Positions 1-10,123 of a DNA stretch of 56,068 bases are shown here, piece after piece. Numbering within the stretch: the stretch's first letter is position 1; each line of letters begins with the position of its first letter. A program made the translations under genes and the position numbers. The stretch is from Gammaproteobacteria bacterium (GTDB taxonomy: Bacteria > Pseudomonadota > Gammaproteobacteria > JASBUN01), in the NCBI GenBank assembly GCA_030147845.1, contig JASBUN010000030.1, forward strand, positions 1 to 56,068, written 5' to 3'. A model generated the notes under the pieces. It was given only the letters and a program-made list of their open reading frames with translations, did no database searches and had not been told where the DNA came from.

Positions 1-951
1 GCCTCGCCGTGACGGCCTCGATTCCAACCGCGTCATGCTAACGCCGTTGCGCGCCAATGGCGCCAATAGGTCGTGTAGCAATCCGGCGCGGTTTGCGCCC
101 GAGATCATTAATGTCGTCTTATCGTGGCCGCATGGAGGCACCTCTTGACGGCCAATGACGAGAAAGCGCGTGGTATTGTCCGGGTCATCCTCGATATTGT
201 CCGCCAACGCTTCAAGCCCGTAAATCTGCGCCGCTGCGTCCCCCGCAATCGCCGCCGAACCGGCCCGCTGAGCCACGAGTCGGGCCGCCTCGGCGTTGCT
301 GCTCACCGCGATGCGCTGCGCATTCGGCAAATGGGTGTCGAGCCACTCGCGGCATTGCGCAAACGACTGCTGATGCGAGTACACGCATTCGATCGACGCC
401 ATTTCCGGCTCGTTCGACAATAGATGATGGTGAATGCGCAGCAACACCTCGCCACAGATGTTGAGCGCCGACTGCATGAATTGATCCAATGTGTGGCTGA
501 CCACGCCTTCGGTCGAGTTCTCGACCGGTACAACGCCGTAATTCACCGCTCCCGAAGCCACTTCGCGGAACACGTCGCCGATCGAATGCAACGGTACGGT
601 ACGCACCGAGTGGCCGAAATGTTTAAGCGCGGCCGCCTGCGTGAACGTACCCTCCGGGCCGAGAAACGCGATAGACAACGGCTCCTCAAGCGCCAGGCAC
701 GCCGACATGATCTCCCGAAATAGACGCGCCACCGCTTCATTACTCAACGGACCCGGATTGCGTGCCTGGATCTCGCGCAAGATGGCCGCCTCGCGCTCAG
801 GTCGATAGAAACTGGCCTGTTCACCATTAGCAACCTTAATGCGGGCAACTTCCTGTGCGCAACGCGCCCGCTCATTGATCAACGCCTGAATTTGCTGATC
901 CAGTTCGTCAATACGTCCGCGGATTTGCTGCAGCTTATCCGACTCGGTCAT
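1..951 (-). CDS. pheA: Bifunctional chorismate mutase / prephenate dehydratase (P-protein), 3' end missing
   Basis: This cytoplasmic enzyme makes phenylpyruvate from chorismate through prephenate, the committed branch to phenylalanine. I translated the minus strand from the ATG at 951; the frame stays open for 317 codons and runs off the window. Residues 1-85 are an AroQ-type chorismate mutase helix domain (KLQQIRGRIDELDQQI near the start). A prephenate dehydratase domain follows, with IAFLGPEGTFTQAAA, the VPVENSTEG signature and the catalytic-region motif DDPDNTTRFLVIG. An ACT regulatory domain then begins (TTLMISGANRAGLLHDLLAP), where phenylalanine feedback would act, and it is cut by the edge. 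The gene is the last of gyrA-serC-serA-pheA in this window, 55 bp after serA. The C-terminal part of the ACT domain is simply outside the window; nothing suggests a broken gene. Confidence 0.96.
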   Translation of the reverse strand, partial: MTESDKLQQIRGRIDELDQQIQALINERARCAQEVARIKVANGEQASFYRPEREAAILREIQARNPGPLSNEAVARLFREIMSACLALEEPLSIAFLGPEGTFTQAAALKHFGHSVRTVPLHSIGDVFREVASGAVNYGVVPVENSTEGVVSHTLDQFMQSALNICGEVLLRIHHHLLSNEPEMASIECVYSHQQSFAQCREWLDTHLPNAQRIAVSSNAEAARLVAQRAGSAAIAGDAAAQIYGLEALADNIEDDPDNTTRFLVIGRQEVPPCGHDKTTLMISGANRAGLLHDLLAPLARNGVSMTRLESRPSRRG

Positions 952-1006
952 CACCTATCCCCCAATCCGCGCTACGCAGACCGCGTGCCGCGCATCAAAA
1001 CCGGCG

Positions 1007-2182
1007 TCAGTTGCATCGCCCGAGCATGCGTACATTCAAAACGCCCTGAATCGACGCGATTTCGTCCACGGCGGTCAGCGGAATCTCCGTGTCCACATCC
1101 ACCAGTGTATAGGCCAGATTACCATTTGAGCGATTTATCATATCGACAATATTCAATCCTGCGTTTGCCAATTTCGTCGAAATCTGTCCAAGCATATTGG
1201 GCACGTTTTCATTCACTACCGACAGGCGACAGCCACCGTTGGACGGCATCATGACATCGGGAAAATTTACCGAATTCGTGACGCTGCCCTGCTCCAGGAA
1301 ATCCCTGACTTGATCCGCAACCATGACCGCGGAATTGTCTTCCGCTTCGCGCGTGGAGGCGCCAAGATGCGGCAGCGTAATCGCGCGCGGTTGCTGTTTC
1401 AGCAAGTTGGTGGGGAAATCGCACACATACGCATACACCTTACCGCTGTCGAGCGCGGCGACCATTGCCTCATCGTCGACGATGCCATGACGGGCGAAAT
1501 TGAGAACGACCACACCAGTCTTCATGATTCGCAGGCGGTCGACGTTGATCAGATGGCGCGTAGCATCGATCAACGGCACATGAAATGTGACGAAATCCGC
1601 ACGCACCAGCAAGTCATCAATGCTCATGGCCTGCTGTACTTCCGACGACATCTGCCAGGCACGTTTGACGCTGATGTCCGGATCGTAGCCGATCACCTTC
1701 ATACCCAGCGCTAACGCCGCATTGGCGACCTGCACACCGACGGCGCCAAGGCCGATGACGCCCAGCACACGTCCCGGAAGCTCAAAGCCGACGTACTGCT
1801 TCTTGCCGGCTTCGACGGCGCGATGGATGTCTTGATCATCGCCTTGCAGTCCGTTGGCATAGCTCCATGCCTGGCAGACATTGCGCGCGGCAAGCAACAT
1901 ACCGGTCAACACCAATTCTTTGACAGCGTTGGCATTAGCGCCGGGCGCATTGAACACCGGAATGCCCATTGCGCTCAGTTTTACCACCGGAATATTGTTT
2001 ACGCCGGCGCCAGCGCGACCAACCGCCTTGAGTGAGGCCGGAATGTCCATTTCGTGCATAGCGGCCGAACGCAGCAATATCGCGTCGGGATTCAGGATCT
2101 CGGAGGCGATTTCATAACGGTCGCGGGGAAAACGCTCGAGACCCGCTACCGATATATTATTCAAGGTCAAGATTTTGTACAT
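1007..2182 (-). CDS. serA: D-3-phosphoglycerate dehydrogenase with C-terminal ACT domain
   Basis: It oxidises 3-phosphoglycerate to 3-phosphohydroxypyruvate with NAD, the first step of serine synthesis. The protein has 391 residues. It shows the Rossmann motif GVIGLGAVGVQVAN near residue 150, the NFARHGIVDDEA substrate-domain segment, and the catalytic His region LPHLGAST near residue 275. A C-terminal ACT domain (about residues 315-391, from CRLSVVNENVPNMLGQIS) suggests allosteric control. A GTG at 2191 is in frame upstream, but the GGCAGG ribosome-binding site overlaps it and sits 8 nt before the ATG at 2182, so I chose the ATG. It lies 51 bp after serC and 55 bp before pheA. The serC-serA adjacency puts two consecutive serine-pathway enzymes in one transcription unit. 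Confidence 0.95.
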   Translation of the reverse strand: MYKILTLNNISVAGLERFPRDRYEIASEILNPDAILLRSAAMHEMDIPASLKAVGRAGAGVNNIPVVKLSAMGIPVFNAPGANANAVKELVLTGMLLAARNVCQAWSYANGLQGDDQDIHRAVEAGKKQYVGFELPGRVLGVIGLGAVGVQVANAALALGMKVIGYDPDISVKRAWQMSSEVQQAMSIDDLLVRADFVTFHVPLIDATRHLINVDRLRIMKTGVVVLNFARHGIVDDEAMVAALDSGKVYAYVCDFPTNLLKQQPRAITLPHLGASTREAEDNSAVMVADQVRDFLEQGSVTNSVNFPDVMMPSNGGCRLSVVNENVPNMLGQISTKLANAGLNIVDMINRSNGNLAYTLVDVDTEIPLTAVDEIASIQGVLNVRMLGRCN

Positions 2183-2233
2183 GATGTACACCTGCCGAGC
2201 ACTGTCTCAGCTTTGTTGGGCGGTGCTTGCGCT

Positions 2234-3316
2234 TCAACCGTTACGCTTTTCAAAATCGATCATGAACTCGATCAATCGGTCCACACCGGACTCAGGCATC
2301 GCATTGTAGATACTGGCACGCATACCGCCCACCGAGCGGTGCCCTTTGAGCGTCACCAGACCAACCTTGCCGGCCTCGCTCAGAAAAGCAGAATCAAGCT
2401 CCGGATTGGCGAGCGTAAATGGGACATTCATCCACGAACGGCACTCGGGCACCACCGGATTGGCGTAAAAATCGTGGCCGTCGATCACTGCGTAAAGCTT
2501 TTCCGCCTTGCGTCGGTTGATCTCGGCCATGCCTTCCAAGCCGCCTTTGTCCTTCAACCATTGAAACACCAATCCAGCCAGATACAAGGCGAAGGTCGGC
2601 GGCGTGTTATACATGGAATCGTTGTCTGCATGCACCTTGTAGTCGAACATGGTCGGCGTGCACTCCATTGCCTCGCCCAACAGTTCATCGCGCACGATCA
2701 CCAGAGTCAATCCGGCCGGACCGATGTTTTTCTGCGCGCCCGCGTAGATCAAACCATAACGGCCGACATCGATGGGCCGAGACAGGATCATGGACGACAT
2801 ATCAGCCACCAGCGGCACATCGCCGGTCTGCGGCACATACGGAAAAGCGACACCGCCGATGGTTTCATTCGGCGTGTAGTGCACATAAGCCGCGTCCGGG
2901 TTCAGTTGCAACTGCGTCTGCGCCGGCGCCGAACTGAATTTATCGGTTTCCGTACTGGCGGCGACACGCACGTCGCAATAGCGGCGCGCCTCGGCAATGG
3001 CCTTGATCGACCATGCGCCGGTGTTGATGTAATCGGCCGAGTTTTTGCCGCGCAGTAAATTGAGCGGCACCATGGCAAATTGGGCGCTGGCCCCGCCCTG
3101 CAGAAATAGAACCTTATAGCCGTTCGGAATATGCAGCAGTTCACGCAGATCGGCTTCGGCCTTTTCGGCCACGGAACTAAACTCCTTGCCGCGGTGGCTC
3201 ATCTCCATGATGGACATGCCGGAGCCACCCCAGTCCAATAGCTCCTCCTGCGCCAGCGCCAATACTTCGGCCGGCAGCATGGCCGGCCCTGCACTGAAGT
3301 TATATACGCGTGCCAT
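2234..3316 (-). CDS. serC: Phosphoserine aminotransferase
   Basis: This PLP enzyme transfers an amino group from glutamate to 3-phosphohydroxypyruvate to make phosphoserine; the same fold also serves pyridoxine synthesis. The 360-residue length is normal. The N-terminus [15 protein letters not shown] is diagnostic. The [18 protein letters not shown] segment binds phosphate, and the Schiff-base lysine is K196 in [14 protein letters not shown]. An AGGAG-type ribosome-binding site lies 9 nt before the ATG at 3316. The gene follows gyrA by 131 bp and precedes serA, which makes its substrate, so the pair supplies serine together. The gyrA-serC-pheA order is shared with Pseudomonas as I recall it. 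Confidence 0.97.
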   Translation of the reverse strand: MARVYNFSAGPAMLPAEVLALAQEELLDWGGSGMSIMEMSHRGKEFSSVAEKAEADLRELLHIPNGYKVLFLQGGASAQFAMVPLNLLRGKNSADYINTGAWSIKAIAEARRYCDVRVAASTETDKFSSAPAQTQLQLNPDAAYVHYTPNETIGGVAFPYVPQTGDVPLVADMSSMILSRPIDVGRYGLIYAGAQKNIGPAGLTLVIVRDELLGEAMECTPTMFDYKVHADNDSMYNTPPTFALYLAGLVFQWLKDKGGLEGMAEINRRKAEKLYAVIDGHDFYANPVVPECRSWMNVPFTLANPELDSAFLSEAGKVGLVTLKGHRSVGGMRASIYNAMPESGVDRLIEFMIDFEKRNG

Positions 3317-3351
3317 TGCAAACTGCTCCTGCGATACGGTTACATGCCGAT

Positions 3352-3386
3352 AAAAAAAAACGGAAATCGATCGCGTTACTCGTAAC
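3352..3386 (-). terminator. Weak terminator-like signal between gyrA and serC
   Basis: Read on the minus strand, a short hairpin (GTTAC/GTAAC arms at 3375-3379 and 3382-3386, with flanking CGC/GCG) is followed by a run of nine T at 3360-3352. The T run begins about 14 nt after the stem rather than directly after it, so this is not a textbook intrinsic terminator. It may reduce read-through from gyrA into serC. Confidence 0.3.
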
Positions 3387-3447
3387 AGCTCGCGAAATGA
3401 TTTCCTGATTCGTGGTCATACGATAATTTGGCGGCCTGGCATTGCGA

Positions 3448-6051
3448 TCAAGTTTCGACGCCTGGCACGTCGGGCTCGCTGGAGGTGTCGGCGTCATTGG
3501 CCTCATCACCGTCCTCTTCCTCGCCGCCGAGATTTGCGATACGTTCGACACCGACGAGCTTATCACTGTCGCCAACGCTGATCAGCCGCACGCCCTGGGT
3601 GTTGCGCCCCATCAGCGATATCTCGTCGACTTTAGTACGCACCAGCGTACCGGTACTACTGATAAGCATGATCTCGTCGTCGTCGTGCACTTGTACGGCG
3701 CTGACGATGTCGCCGTTACGCTCACTCACCTGCATGGCGATCACACCTTGGCCGCCGCGCCCATGGGACGGAAAATCCGCCACCAGAGTACGCTTACCAT
3801 AGCCGTGCTCGGTCGCCGTGAGAATAGCGCCCTCATCGACGATGATCAGCGCGATGACACGTTGGCCGGCTCCCAAACGAATCCCGCGTACTCCGCAAGC
3901 GGTGCGCCCCATCGGGCGCACCGCCTGTTCGGAAAAACGAATCGCCTTACCCGAATTATTGAACAGTATAACGTCCCGTTCGCCGTTCGTGATGGCGACA
4001 TCGATCAGGTAATCGTCATCACGCAACTCCACGGCGATGATGCCATTGGTGCGCGGGCGGGAAAAATCCGACAGCGGCGTCTTTTTGACCGTGCCGCTGG
4101 CAGCCGCCATAAACACGTATTGGTCCTGCCGAAATTCCTTGATCGGCAGTACTGCGTTGATACGCTCGTCGGCAGCCAACGGCAACAGATTGACGATAGG
4201 CTTGCCGCGTGCGGTACGCCCCGCCTGCGGCAACTCATAGACCTTCAGCCAATAGGCTTTGCCGCGGCTGGAAAAGCACAGAATAGTGTCAAGTGTATTG
4301 GCGACAAACAGCTTGTCGATAAAATCTTCTTCCTTGACGCTGGCGGCGGCCTTGCCACGCCCACCGCGGCGTTGCGCGGTATAAGCGGAGACCGGTTGCG
4401 ACTTTGCGTATCCGGCATGCGATAACGTCACCACGACTTCTTCGGGATTGATCAAATCCTCAATCTGTAAATCTTGCTGAGTGACCACGATTTCCGTGCG
4501 ACGCGCATCGCCGTATTGATTGCGGATCTCGACCAACTCGTCGCGAATCACGCTCATCAAACGATCGGGATTAGACAGGATATCGAGCAGATCACTGATC
4601 TTACCCAGCAACTCCTTGTATTCAGAGACAATCTTGTCTTGCTCCAATCCAGTCAGCCGCTGTAGCCGCAATTCCAGGATCGCCTGGGCCTGCGCTTCCG
4701 AGAGGCGGTAGCCATCCGCTACCAGCCCAATGTGGTCCGGCAGATACTCCGGACGCGACAGTTGCGCATCGGCGTGGGCGAGCAGAGCCGATACCACACC
4801 CGACTCCCACGACCGACCCATCAGGCCGGCCTTGGCGTCGGCCGGGCCCGGCGACGTCTTGATCAGTTGGATGACAGCGTCGATATTGGCCAACGCCACT
4901 GCCAGGCCTTCGAGCACGTGAGCGCGTTCACGCGCTTTGCGCAGGTCATAAACGGTACGCCGCGTAACCACCTCGCGACGATGGCGGATAAACGCCGCCA
5001 AAATATCTTTGAGATTAAGCAGCCTCGGTTGCCCGTCTTCGAGGGCCACCATATTGATACCGAACACGGTCTGCATCTGCGTGTGCTGATAGAGATTGTT
5101 CAGCACCACCTCGACGACTTCGCCGCGCTTGAGTTCAATGACCATGCGCATGCCGTCCTTGTCAGACTCGTCACGCAGTTCACTAATACCCTCGAGCTTC
5201 TTGTCCTTAACCAGTTCGGCGATCTTCTCCAGTAGGCGCGCCTTGTTGACTTGATACGGCAACTCGACGACTACGATGCGCTCGCGGCCGCCACGCTCGA
5301 TGGTCTCGACTTCAACGCGCGCGCGCACATAGATACGTCCACGTCCGGTATGGTAGGCCTCGCGAATACCGCTTGCGCCGTTGATGATACCGGCAGTGGG
5401 AAAATCAGGCCCAGGCAGGTATTGCATCAGCGCGTCGATGCTGGTGTGCTCGTCATCGATCAGCGCAATACTGGCGTCGATGACCTCAGTGAGGTTGTGC
5501 GGCGGCACATTGGTGGCCATACCGACGGCGATACCGGCAGCGCCGTTGATGAGTAAATTCGGCACCCGCGTCGGCAAGACGGTCGGCTCCTTCTCCGACT
5601 CGTCGTAGTTGGCGGAAAAGTCGACCGTCTCTTTGTCGAGGTCGGCCAGCAGCTCATGCGCGATGCGTGACATGCGCACTTCCGTGTAGCGCATGGCCGC
5701 CGGCGCGTCGCCGTCGACGGAACCGAAGTTACCCTGGCCGTCAACCAGCATGTAGCGCAGGGAAAATGGCTGCGCCATACGCACGATGGTGTCGTAGACA
5801 GCGGTGTCGCCGTGCGGATGATATTTACCGATGACGTCACCGACCACACGTGCCGACTTTTTGTACGGCTTGTTCCAGTCGTTGCCGAGTTCCTGCATGG
5901 CGAACAGTACGCGGCGGTGCACGGGCTTCAGGCCATCGCGAACATCGGGCAGGGCTCGTCCGACGATTACGCTCATGGCGTAATCGAGGTACGACTGCTT
6001 CATCTCATCTTCGAGATTGACCGGAACAACTTCTTTGGCAAATTCAGCCAT
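3448..6051 (-). CDS. gyrA: DNA gyrase subunit A
   Basis: This is the breakage-reunion subunit of the A2B2 gyrase, which introduces negative supercoils. The 867 residues are normal for the family. The active-site tyrosine is Y122 ([13 protein letters not shown]). The quinolone-determining region is [13 protein letters not shown], with Thr at position 83 and Asp at 87 in E. coli numbering. The C-terminal beta-pinwheel includes the GyrA-box stretch QRRGGRGK near residue 560. The tail is acidic ([18 protein letters not shown]), as in other GyrA proteins. A possible AAGGA site is 13 nt from the ATG, rather far. The upstream gene is mtnA, separated by a good intrinsic terminator, so gyrA should have its own promoter between 6052 and 6170. 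Confidence 0.98.
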   Translation of the reverse strand: MAEFAKEVVPVNLEDEMKQSYLDYAMSVIVGRALPDVRDGLKPVHRRVLFAMQELGNDWNKPYKKSARVVGDVIGKYHPHGDTAVYDTIVRMAQPFSLRYMLVDGQGNFGSVDGDAPAAMRYTEVRMSRIAHELLADLDKETVDFSANYDESEKEPTVLPTRVPNLLINGAAGIAVGMATNVPPHNLTEVIDASIALIDDEHTSIDALMQYLPGPDFPTAGIINGASGIREAYHTGRGRIYVRARVEVETIERGGRERIVVVELPYQVNKARLLEKIAELVKDKKLEGISELRDESDKDGMRMVIELKRGEVVEVVLNNLYQHTQMQTVFGINMVALEDGQPRLLNLKDILAAFIRHRREVVTRRTVYDLRKARERAHVLEGLAVALANIDAVIQLIKTSPGPADAKAGLMGRSWESGVVSALLAHADAQLSRPEYLPDHIGLVADGYRLSEAQAQAILELRLQRLTGLEQDKIVSEYKELLGKISDLLDILSNPDRLMSVIRDELVEIRNQYGDARRTEIVVTQQDLQIEDLINPEEVVVTLSHAGYAKSQPVSAYTAQRRGGRGKAAASVKEEDFIDKLFVANTLDTILCFSSRGKAYWLKVYELPQAGRTARGKPIVNLLPLAADERINAVLPIKEFRQDQYVFMAAASGTVKKTPLSDFSRPRTNGIIAVELRDDDYLIDVAITNGERDVILFNNSGKAIRFSEQAVRPMGRTACGVRGIRLGAGQRVIALIIVDEGAILTATEHGYGKRTLVADFPSHGRGGQGVIAMQVSERNGDIVSAVQVHDDDEIMLISSTGTLVRTKVDEISLMGRNTQGVRLISVGDSDKLVGVERIANLGGEEEDGDEANDADTSSEPDVPGVET

Positions 6052-6171
6052 CGATGGGCAACATTCCTTGCTACAGAATTAAACGTCGGTGTACTCACCC
6101 GCAGCTAAAATGACCGCCAGGGGAATGTTATCTGCGCCATACTAACATATAGGCTGAGGTACTTCATCGAC

Positions 6172-6209
6172 AAAAAAGCCGCCAGAAATCGCTCTCAGAG
6201 CGCCTGGCG
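6172..6209 (-). terminator. Intrinsic terminator downstream of mtnA
   Basis: On the minus strand an outer CGCCAG/CTGGCG stem (6204-6209 with 6180-6185) encloses a second CGCTC/GAGCG stem (6190-6194 and 6198-6202). It is followed by GC and six T (6177-6172). It lies 77 bp after the mtnA stop and separates mtnA from gyrA. Confidence 0.75.
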
Positions 6210-6285
6210 CGAAATGTCCATTTTTTGGGGTCTGATTTTCGGCGCTGCCAAGAATGAAAACGCCCGAAGCTCCGTCGGCCCGTAT

Positions 6286-7338
6286 CTAGCCCAGCACAGA
6301 CTCCATTACGGCGCGATTTGGGGCTCTGATCACGCCGTGCTCAGTGACGATGGCGTCGATTAGCGCGGCCGGGGTGATATCGAACACCGGGTTCCAGGCG
6401 TCGGCGCCGTCGGCCGCCACCGGCTGCCCTCCGCAGGCCAGAATTTCGGCTGCGGCGCGCGTCTCGATGGGAATCTCGGCACCCGATGCCAGCGACATAT
6501 CCACCGTCGAGCTGGGCGCTACGACCATGAAACGTACGCCATGGTGATGCGCCGCGACCGCGGCGGCGTAGGTGCCGATCTTGTTGGCGACGTCACCGTT
6601 GGCGGCAATGCGGTCGGCGCCGGTAATGACCCAACCGATCCGGCCTTGCGCCATCAAATACGGTGCCGCACCGTCGACAATCAAGGTGACTGGGATAGCA
6701 TCACGAAGGAGTTCCCAAGCCGTCAACCGCGCGCCCTGCAGCCAGGGTCGCGTCTCGTCGGCAAACACCCGGTCGATACGGCCTTGCGAGTAGGCGCTGC
6801 GTATCACGCCGAGCGCAGTCCCGTAACCGCCGGTCGCTAGCGAACCGGTATTGCAATGCGTTAAAACCGAGCAGCGCGGGTCAATCAACGCCGCGCCCAA
6901 TTCGCCCATTTTTCGGTTGGCGGCAATGTCTTCCTCATGGATACGCCGCGCTTCGGCCAACAACCCGGGCACGGGATCCCTGCCGTCTACACGCGCCAAC
7001 GCCGCCCGCATGCGTCGCAATGCCCAGAACAGGTTCACCGCGGTCGGTCGCGATGCCGCCAAAACATCAAAATCCTGGTCGATACCGTCTAGCCAAGTCG
7101 CCGCTGACCGAGCACGGCGGTCACGCACCGCCAACACCACGCCATAAGCGGCGGCGATGCCGATGGCGGGCGCGCCGCGCACGACCATATCCCGAATGGC
7201 GGCGGCCACCGCCGCGACATCGCTCAGGTGCAGATAAGTCTGCTGCTGCGGCAAGTAGCGTTGGTCCAGCAACTGCAAGCCATCGTCCCGCCAAACGATG
7301 GCGCGAATGCTGTCATGTGTATTGATCGAGTCTTCCAT
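6286..7338 (-). CDS. mtnA: Methylthioribose-1-phosphate isomerase
   Basis: It converts 5-methylthioribose-1-phosphate to methylthioribulose-1-phosphate in methionine salvage. It has 350 residues from the ATG at 7338; an in-frame extension to 7428 encodes a hydrophobic stretch not expected in this family and overlaps the divergent promoter region, so I rejected it. [14 protein letters not shown] lies near residue 53. The catalytic Cys is C162 ([18 protein letters not shown]) and the catalytic Asp is D241 ([18 protein letters not shown]). These separate it from the related eIF2B proteins. It is divergent from a SAH/MTA deaminase gene 116 bp away. Together they suggest salvage in which MTA is first deaminated to methylthioinosine; the phosphorylase for that route is not in this window. 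Confidence 0.95.
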   Translation of the reverse strand: MEDSINTHDSIRAIVWRDDGLQLLDQRYLPQQQTYLHLSDVAAVAAAIRDMVVRGAPAIGIAAAYGVVLAVRDRRARSAATWLDGIDQDFDVLAASRPTAVNLFWALRRMRAALARVDGRDPVPGLLAEARRIHEEDIAANRKMGELGAALIDPRCSVLTHCNTGSLATGGYGTALGVIRSAYSQGRIDRVFADETRPWLQGARLTAWELLRDAIPVTLIVDGAAPYLMAQGRIGWVITGADRIAANGDVANKIGTYAAAVAAHHHGVRFMVVAPSSTVDMSLASGAEIPIETRAAAEILACGGQPVAADGADAWNPVFDITPAALIDAIVTEHGVIRAPNRAVMESVLG

Positions 7339-7454
7339 GCGGCACAAGAGTAATGAGGAACACGGCGCGAGAAAAGCGAAAAATACATAAATCACGCTGA
7401 CGATAGCGAATTTTGCTTTCCTCCCCACCCTATTCTCTTTTATCTTTCGTCACC

Positions 7455-8774
7455 ATGGAAACCATAGACACATTGATTCATGCGCGCTGGGTGATCCCGA
7501 TCGAGCCGGACGGCGTGGTACTGGAGCATCACAGCATCGCCATTCACGACGGCCGTATCGTCGCCGTTGTGCCGCACGCCGAAGCACGCGCGCATTATCG
7601 CGCCGAAGCCGTGCACCAGCTCGAACAGCACGCCCTCATCCCGGGCCTGATCAACACCCATACACACGCGGCCATGACACTGATGCGCGGCTTGGCCGAC
7701 GACCTGCCGCTGATGACGTGGCTGCAAGAGCACATCTGGCCGGCCGAGCAACAATGGGTCAACGAAGAATTCGTGCATGACGGCACGCAACTGGCCATGG
7801 CAGAAATGCTGCGCGGTGGCACCACTTACTTCAACGACATGTATTACTTCCCGGACGTCAGCGCGCGAGCCGCGTCCGCCGCCGGTATGCGCAGCACCGT
7901 CGGCCTGATCGTACTGGACTTCCCTACCGCCTGGGCCAGCAATAGCGATGAGTACCTGAGCAAAGGCCTGGAATTGTATGATCAATATCGCAATGACCCG
8001 CTGATACGCACCGCCTTTGCGCCGCATGCGCCCTACACCGTCTCGGATGAGCCTTTGTCACGCATCCAGACCTACGTCAATGAACTTGAAATTCCGGTGC
8101 ACATGCACGTCCACGAGACTGCCGGCGAAGTGCAACAATGCGTAGCGGAACGCGGCGTGCGTCCGTTACAGCGCCTTGATCAGCTTGGACTGATCTCACC
8201 AACGTTGCTGGCCGTCCACATGACGCAACTCATCGATGGCGAGATCGACTTGGTCGCACTGCGCGGCGCCCACGTAGTGCACTGCCCCGAATCGAATCTC
8301 AAGCTGGCCAGCGGCTTCTGTCCGGTACAACGGCTGCTCGACGCCGGTATCAATGTCGCGCTTGGCACCGATGGCGCGGCCAGCAACAACGATTTGGATA
8401 TGTTCGGCGAGATGCGCAGCGCCGCCATGCTGGCCAAGGCCGTGGCCGGTGACGCCGGCGCCCTACCCGCTATGCAGGCGCTTCGTATGGCCACCCTCAA
8501 CGGCGCTAAAGCGCTCGGCATCGACGAGCTTGTTGGTAGCCTGCTGCCGGGCAAGGCGGCCGATGTCGTCGCTGTCGATCTCAGTAGCATCGAGACTCAA
8601 CCGCTCTACCATCCGGTATCGCAACTGATATACGCCTGCGGCCGCGACAAAGTCAGCGATGTCTGGATCAACGGCCAACAGGTACTCAACGGCCGGCGTC
8701 TCACTACCCTGGATGAAAATGCCGTATTGGCGCGGGCGCAGGACTGGCAAGGACGTATTCGCCGCCATAGCTGA
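7455..8774 (+). CDS. mtaD: 5-methylthioadenosine / S-adenosylhomocysteine deaminase (amidohydrolase family)
   Basis: It deaminates the adenine of methylthioadenosine and/or S-adenosylhomocysteine, giving the inosine analogues and ammonia. It has 439 residues from the ATG at 7455; the 14 extra upstream codons to 7413 do not look like protein. Metal-ligand motifs of the TRZ/ATZ amidohydrolases are present: NTHTHAAMTLMRGLADDLP near residue 67, MHVHET near 220, and GTDGAASNNDLDMFGEMR near 305. The HIWPAE segment after the first motif is typical of MTA/SAH deaminases. No clear Shine-Dalgarno sequence precedes the ATG. It is divergent to mtnA, the same pairing as in Pseudomonas as I recall it. An archaeal-type AhcY at 45012-46271 makes SAH deamination an interesting possibility. 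Substrate preference cannot be read from sequence. Confidence 0.9.
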   Translation: METIDTLIHARWVIPIEPDGVVLEHHSIAIHDGRIVAVVPHAEARAHYRAEAVHQLEQHALIPGLINTHTHAAMTLMRGLADDLPLMTWLQEHIWPAEQQWVNEEFVHDGTQLAMAEMLRGGTTYFNDMYYFPDVSARAASAAGMRSTVGLIVLDFPTAWASNSDEYLSKGLELYDQYRNDPLIRTAFAPHAPYTVSDEPLSRIQTYVNELEIPVHMHVHETAGEVQQCVAERGVRPLQRLDQLGLISPTLLAVHMTQLIDGEIDLVALRGAHVVHCPESNLKLASGFCPVQRLLDAGINVALGTDGAASNNDLDMFGEMRSAAMLAKAVAGDAGALPAMQALRMATLNGAKALGIDELVGSLLPGKAADVVAVDLSSIETQPLYHPVSQLIYACGRDKVSDVWINGQQVLNGRRLTTLDENAVLARAQDWQGRIRRHS

Positions 8775-8850
8775 CATAGCTGAGTCGGCTCCCGGAATGG
8801 GCAAAGATAGGCAAACCACAAGCGATTTGCCATACTTTGTGTGCGGATCC

Positions 8851-8878
8851 TGATCGCGCGCGACGTAAACAGCGATCA
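8851..8878 (+). other. Inverted repeat after the deaminase gene
   Basis: TGATCGC at 8851-8857 pairs with GCGATCA at 8872-8878, leaving a 14-nt loop. No T run follows, so it is not a standard intrinsic terminator. It is the only clear structure in the 187-bp gap between the deaminase and the DUF4282 gene. A GGAAGGGGGAA purine block lies at about 8920, some 35 nt before the next ATG. Confidence 0.35.
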
Positions 8879-8961
8879 TCAGCGCCTCGGTTTAGGTCAA
8901 CCGACATCAATATAAAAGGAAGGGGGAATCCAAAACGAGTGAATATCTGACGTTCCAAAAA

Positions 8962-9180
8962 ATGATCACACCGATCATTATTCAGATCCTGTTTTGGCTC
9001 GGCCTGGTCGTGATCGTCATTGGCAGTGTCGCATCAATGTTCAGCTACAGCTTCTGGGCAGGGCTGGGTTCGCTGGTGTTCGGATCCATCGGCTGGCGGG
9101 TCTGGTGCGAGTTGGTCATCATCTTTTTTGGCATGCACCAGTCGTTGAGCGATATTCGCGCCAATACCATGAAGGCGTGA
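8962..9180 (+). CDS. Small DUF4282-type membrane protein
   Basis: The product has 72 residues with a long hydrophobic N-terminal segment (residues 4-28) and a second around residues 32-57, then a short polar tail. The pattern IIQILFWLGLVVIVIGS followed by SFWAGLGSLVFGSIGWRV and CELVIIFFGMHQSLSDI matches DUF4282 as I remember it. The function is unknown; it is probably an inner-membrane protein with two helices. It sits between the deaminase gene and ubiG on the same strand, 187 bp after the former. Composition is like its neighbours. I am fairly confident it is real because the amphipathic pattern is coherent and the family recurs in Proteobacteria. Confidence 0.75.
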   Translation: MITPIIIQILFWLGLVVIVIGSVASMFSYSFWAGLGSLVFGSIGWRVWCELVIIFFGMHQSLSDIRANTMKA

Positions 9181-9187
9181 TCGCAAG

Positions 9188-9349
9188 CGCCCAGCCCATT
9201 TGGCCCTGGCTGGGCGTCGCTCGAAAGCGAATAACACAAGGCGCGGCCGCCGGCCGCGTTGCTGACCATTTGCGGCTTGAAAACATCAGACACGGTTGAT
9301 CCGAAAACAGCATCGGCGTCTCGCCCTGCGGCGGGGCGGCTCTGTTCAG
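9188..9349 (+). other. Cluster of consecutive hairpins in the leader of ubiG
   Basis: Four inverted repeats follow one another. A perfect 9-bp stem is at 9188-9196/9208-9216. A 5-bp CGAA-tetraloop hairpin is at 9217-9230. A GC-only palindrome CGCGGCCG/CGGCCGCG is centred near 9250. A CGCCC/GGGCG stem is near 9330-9349. None has a T run, so they are not standard terminators. They fill the gap between the DUF4282 stop and the ubiG start. Confidence 0.5.
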
Positions 9350-9378
9350 CTTGCGCTATTGTCGGTATGCTATCGGCC

Positions 9379-10101
9379 ATGAGCGCACAGGCCGCACCCA
9401 ACGTCGACGATCGTGAAGTCGCCAAGTTCGAACAACTGGCGGCACGCTGGTGGGATCCGGACAGCGAGTTCAAGCCCTTGCACGATATCAATCCGCTGCG
9501 CTTGGACTTTATCGACGAGCATGCCGGGCTGCACGGTAAACGGGTGCTGGACGTCGGCTGTGGCGGTGGCATCCTCAGCGAGAGCATGGCCGTGCGCGGT
9601 GCGCAGGTAACCGGCATCGACATGGGCGAGGCGCCGCTGGCGGTGGCCAAATTGCATGGCCTGGAGTCCGGTGTCGAGGTCGATTATCGCCGCATCACAG
9701 CCGAGCAACTTGCCGCCGAGCAAACAGCGCAGTTCGACATCGTCACCTGTCTGGAAATGCTCGAACACGTACCCGACCCAAGCTCGGTGGTGCGCGCCTG
9801 CGCGCAACTGGTACGCCCCGGTGGACAGGTATTTTTTTCCACCATCAATCGCAATCCAAAATCCTATCTGTTCGCCATCGTCGGCGCGGAATATGTACTG
9901 CGAATGCTCCCCAAAGGTACCCATGATTACCGCAAATTCATTCGGCCATCGGAACTGGAACGCTGGTCGCGCAGCGCCGGGCTTGGTTTCCGCACGCTGA
10001 TCGGCATGACCTATAACCCCTTGACGCGCAGCTACCGTCTCGGCCGCGATGTCGAAGTCAATTACCTGGTGCACACTACGCGCGAAGCCGAGCCCGCCTG
10101 A
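9379..10101 (+). CDS. ubiG: Ubiquinone biosynthesis O-methyltransferase
   Basis: This SAM-dependent methyltransferase performs both O-methylations of ubiquinone synthesis, releasing SAH. It has 240 residues from the ATG at 9379, close to E. coli UbiG. The start [19 protein letters not shown] is a family hallmark. SAM motif I is [16 protein letters not shown] (about residues 54-69). [11 protein letters not shown] is the post-motif region and [16 protein letters not shown] is typical UbiG. An in-frame extension to 9259 encodes non-family sequence and runs through the hairpin cluster. The next gene starts 22 bp later. Nearby mtaD could clear SAH or MTA, though this is a weak contextual link. Confidence 0.96.
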   Translation: MSAQAAPNVDDREVAKFEQLAARWWDPDSEFKPLHDINPLRLDFIDEHAGLHGKRVLDVGCGGGILSESMAVRGAQVTGIDMGEAPLAVAKLHGLESGVEVDYRRITAEQLAAEQTAQFDIVTCLEMLEHVPDPSSVVRACAQLVRPGGQVFFSTINRNPKSYLFAIVGAEYVLRMLPKGTHDYRKFIRPSELERWSRSAGLGFRTLIGMTYNPLTRSYRLGRDVEVNYLVHTTREAEPA

Positions 10102-10123
10102 CATCGGCCGGACGCTATTATTC

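Noticed and set aside
2054..3058. Long plus-strand open frame (334 codons) opposite serC
   Set aside because: It lies fully antisense to serC, whose product is intact and recognisable; the antisense translation has no family-like pattern. Long shadow frames are common at this GC content.
3442..4425. Long plus-strand open frame opposite the C-terminal part of gyrA
   Set aside because: Antisense of a well conserved gene; no ribosome-binding site or recognisable domain.
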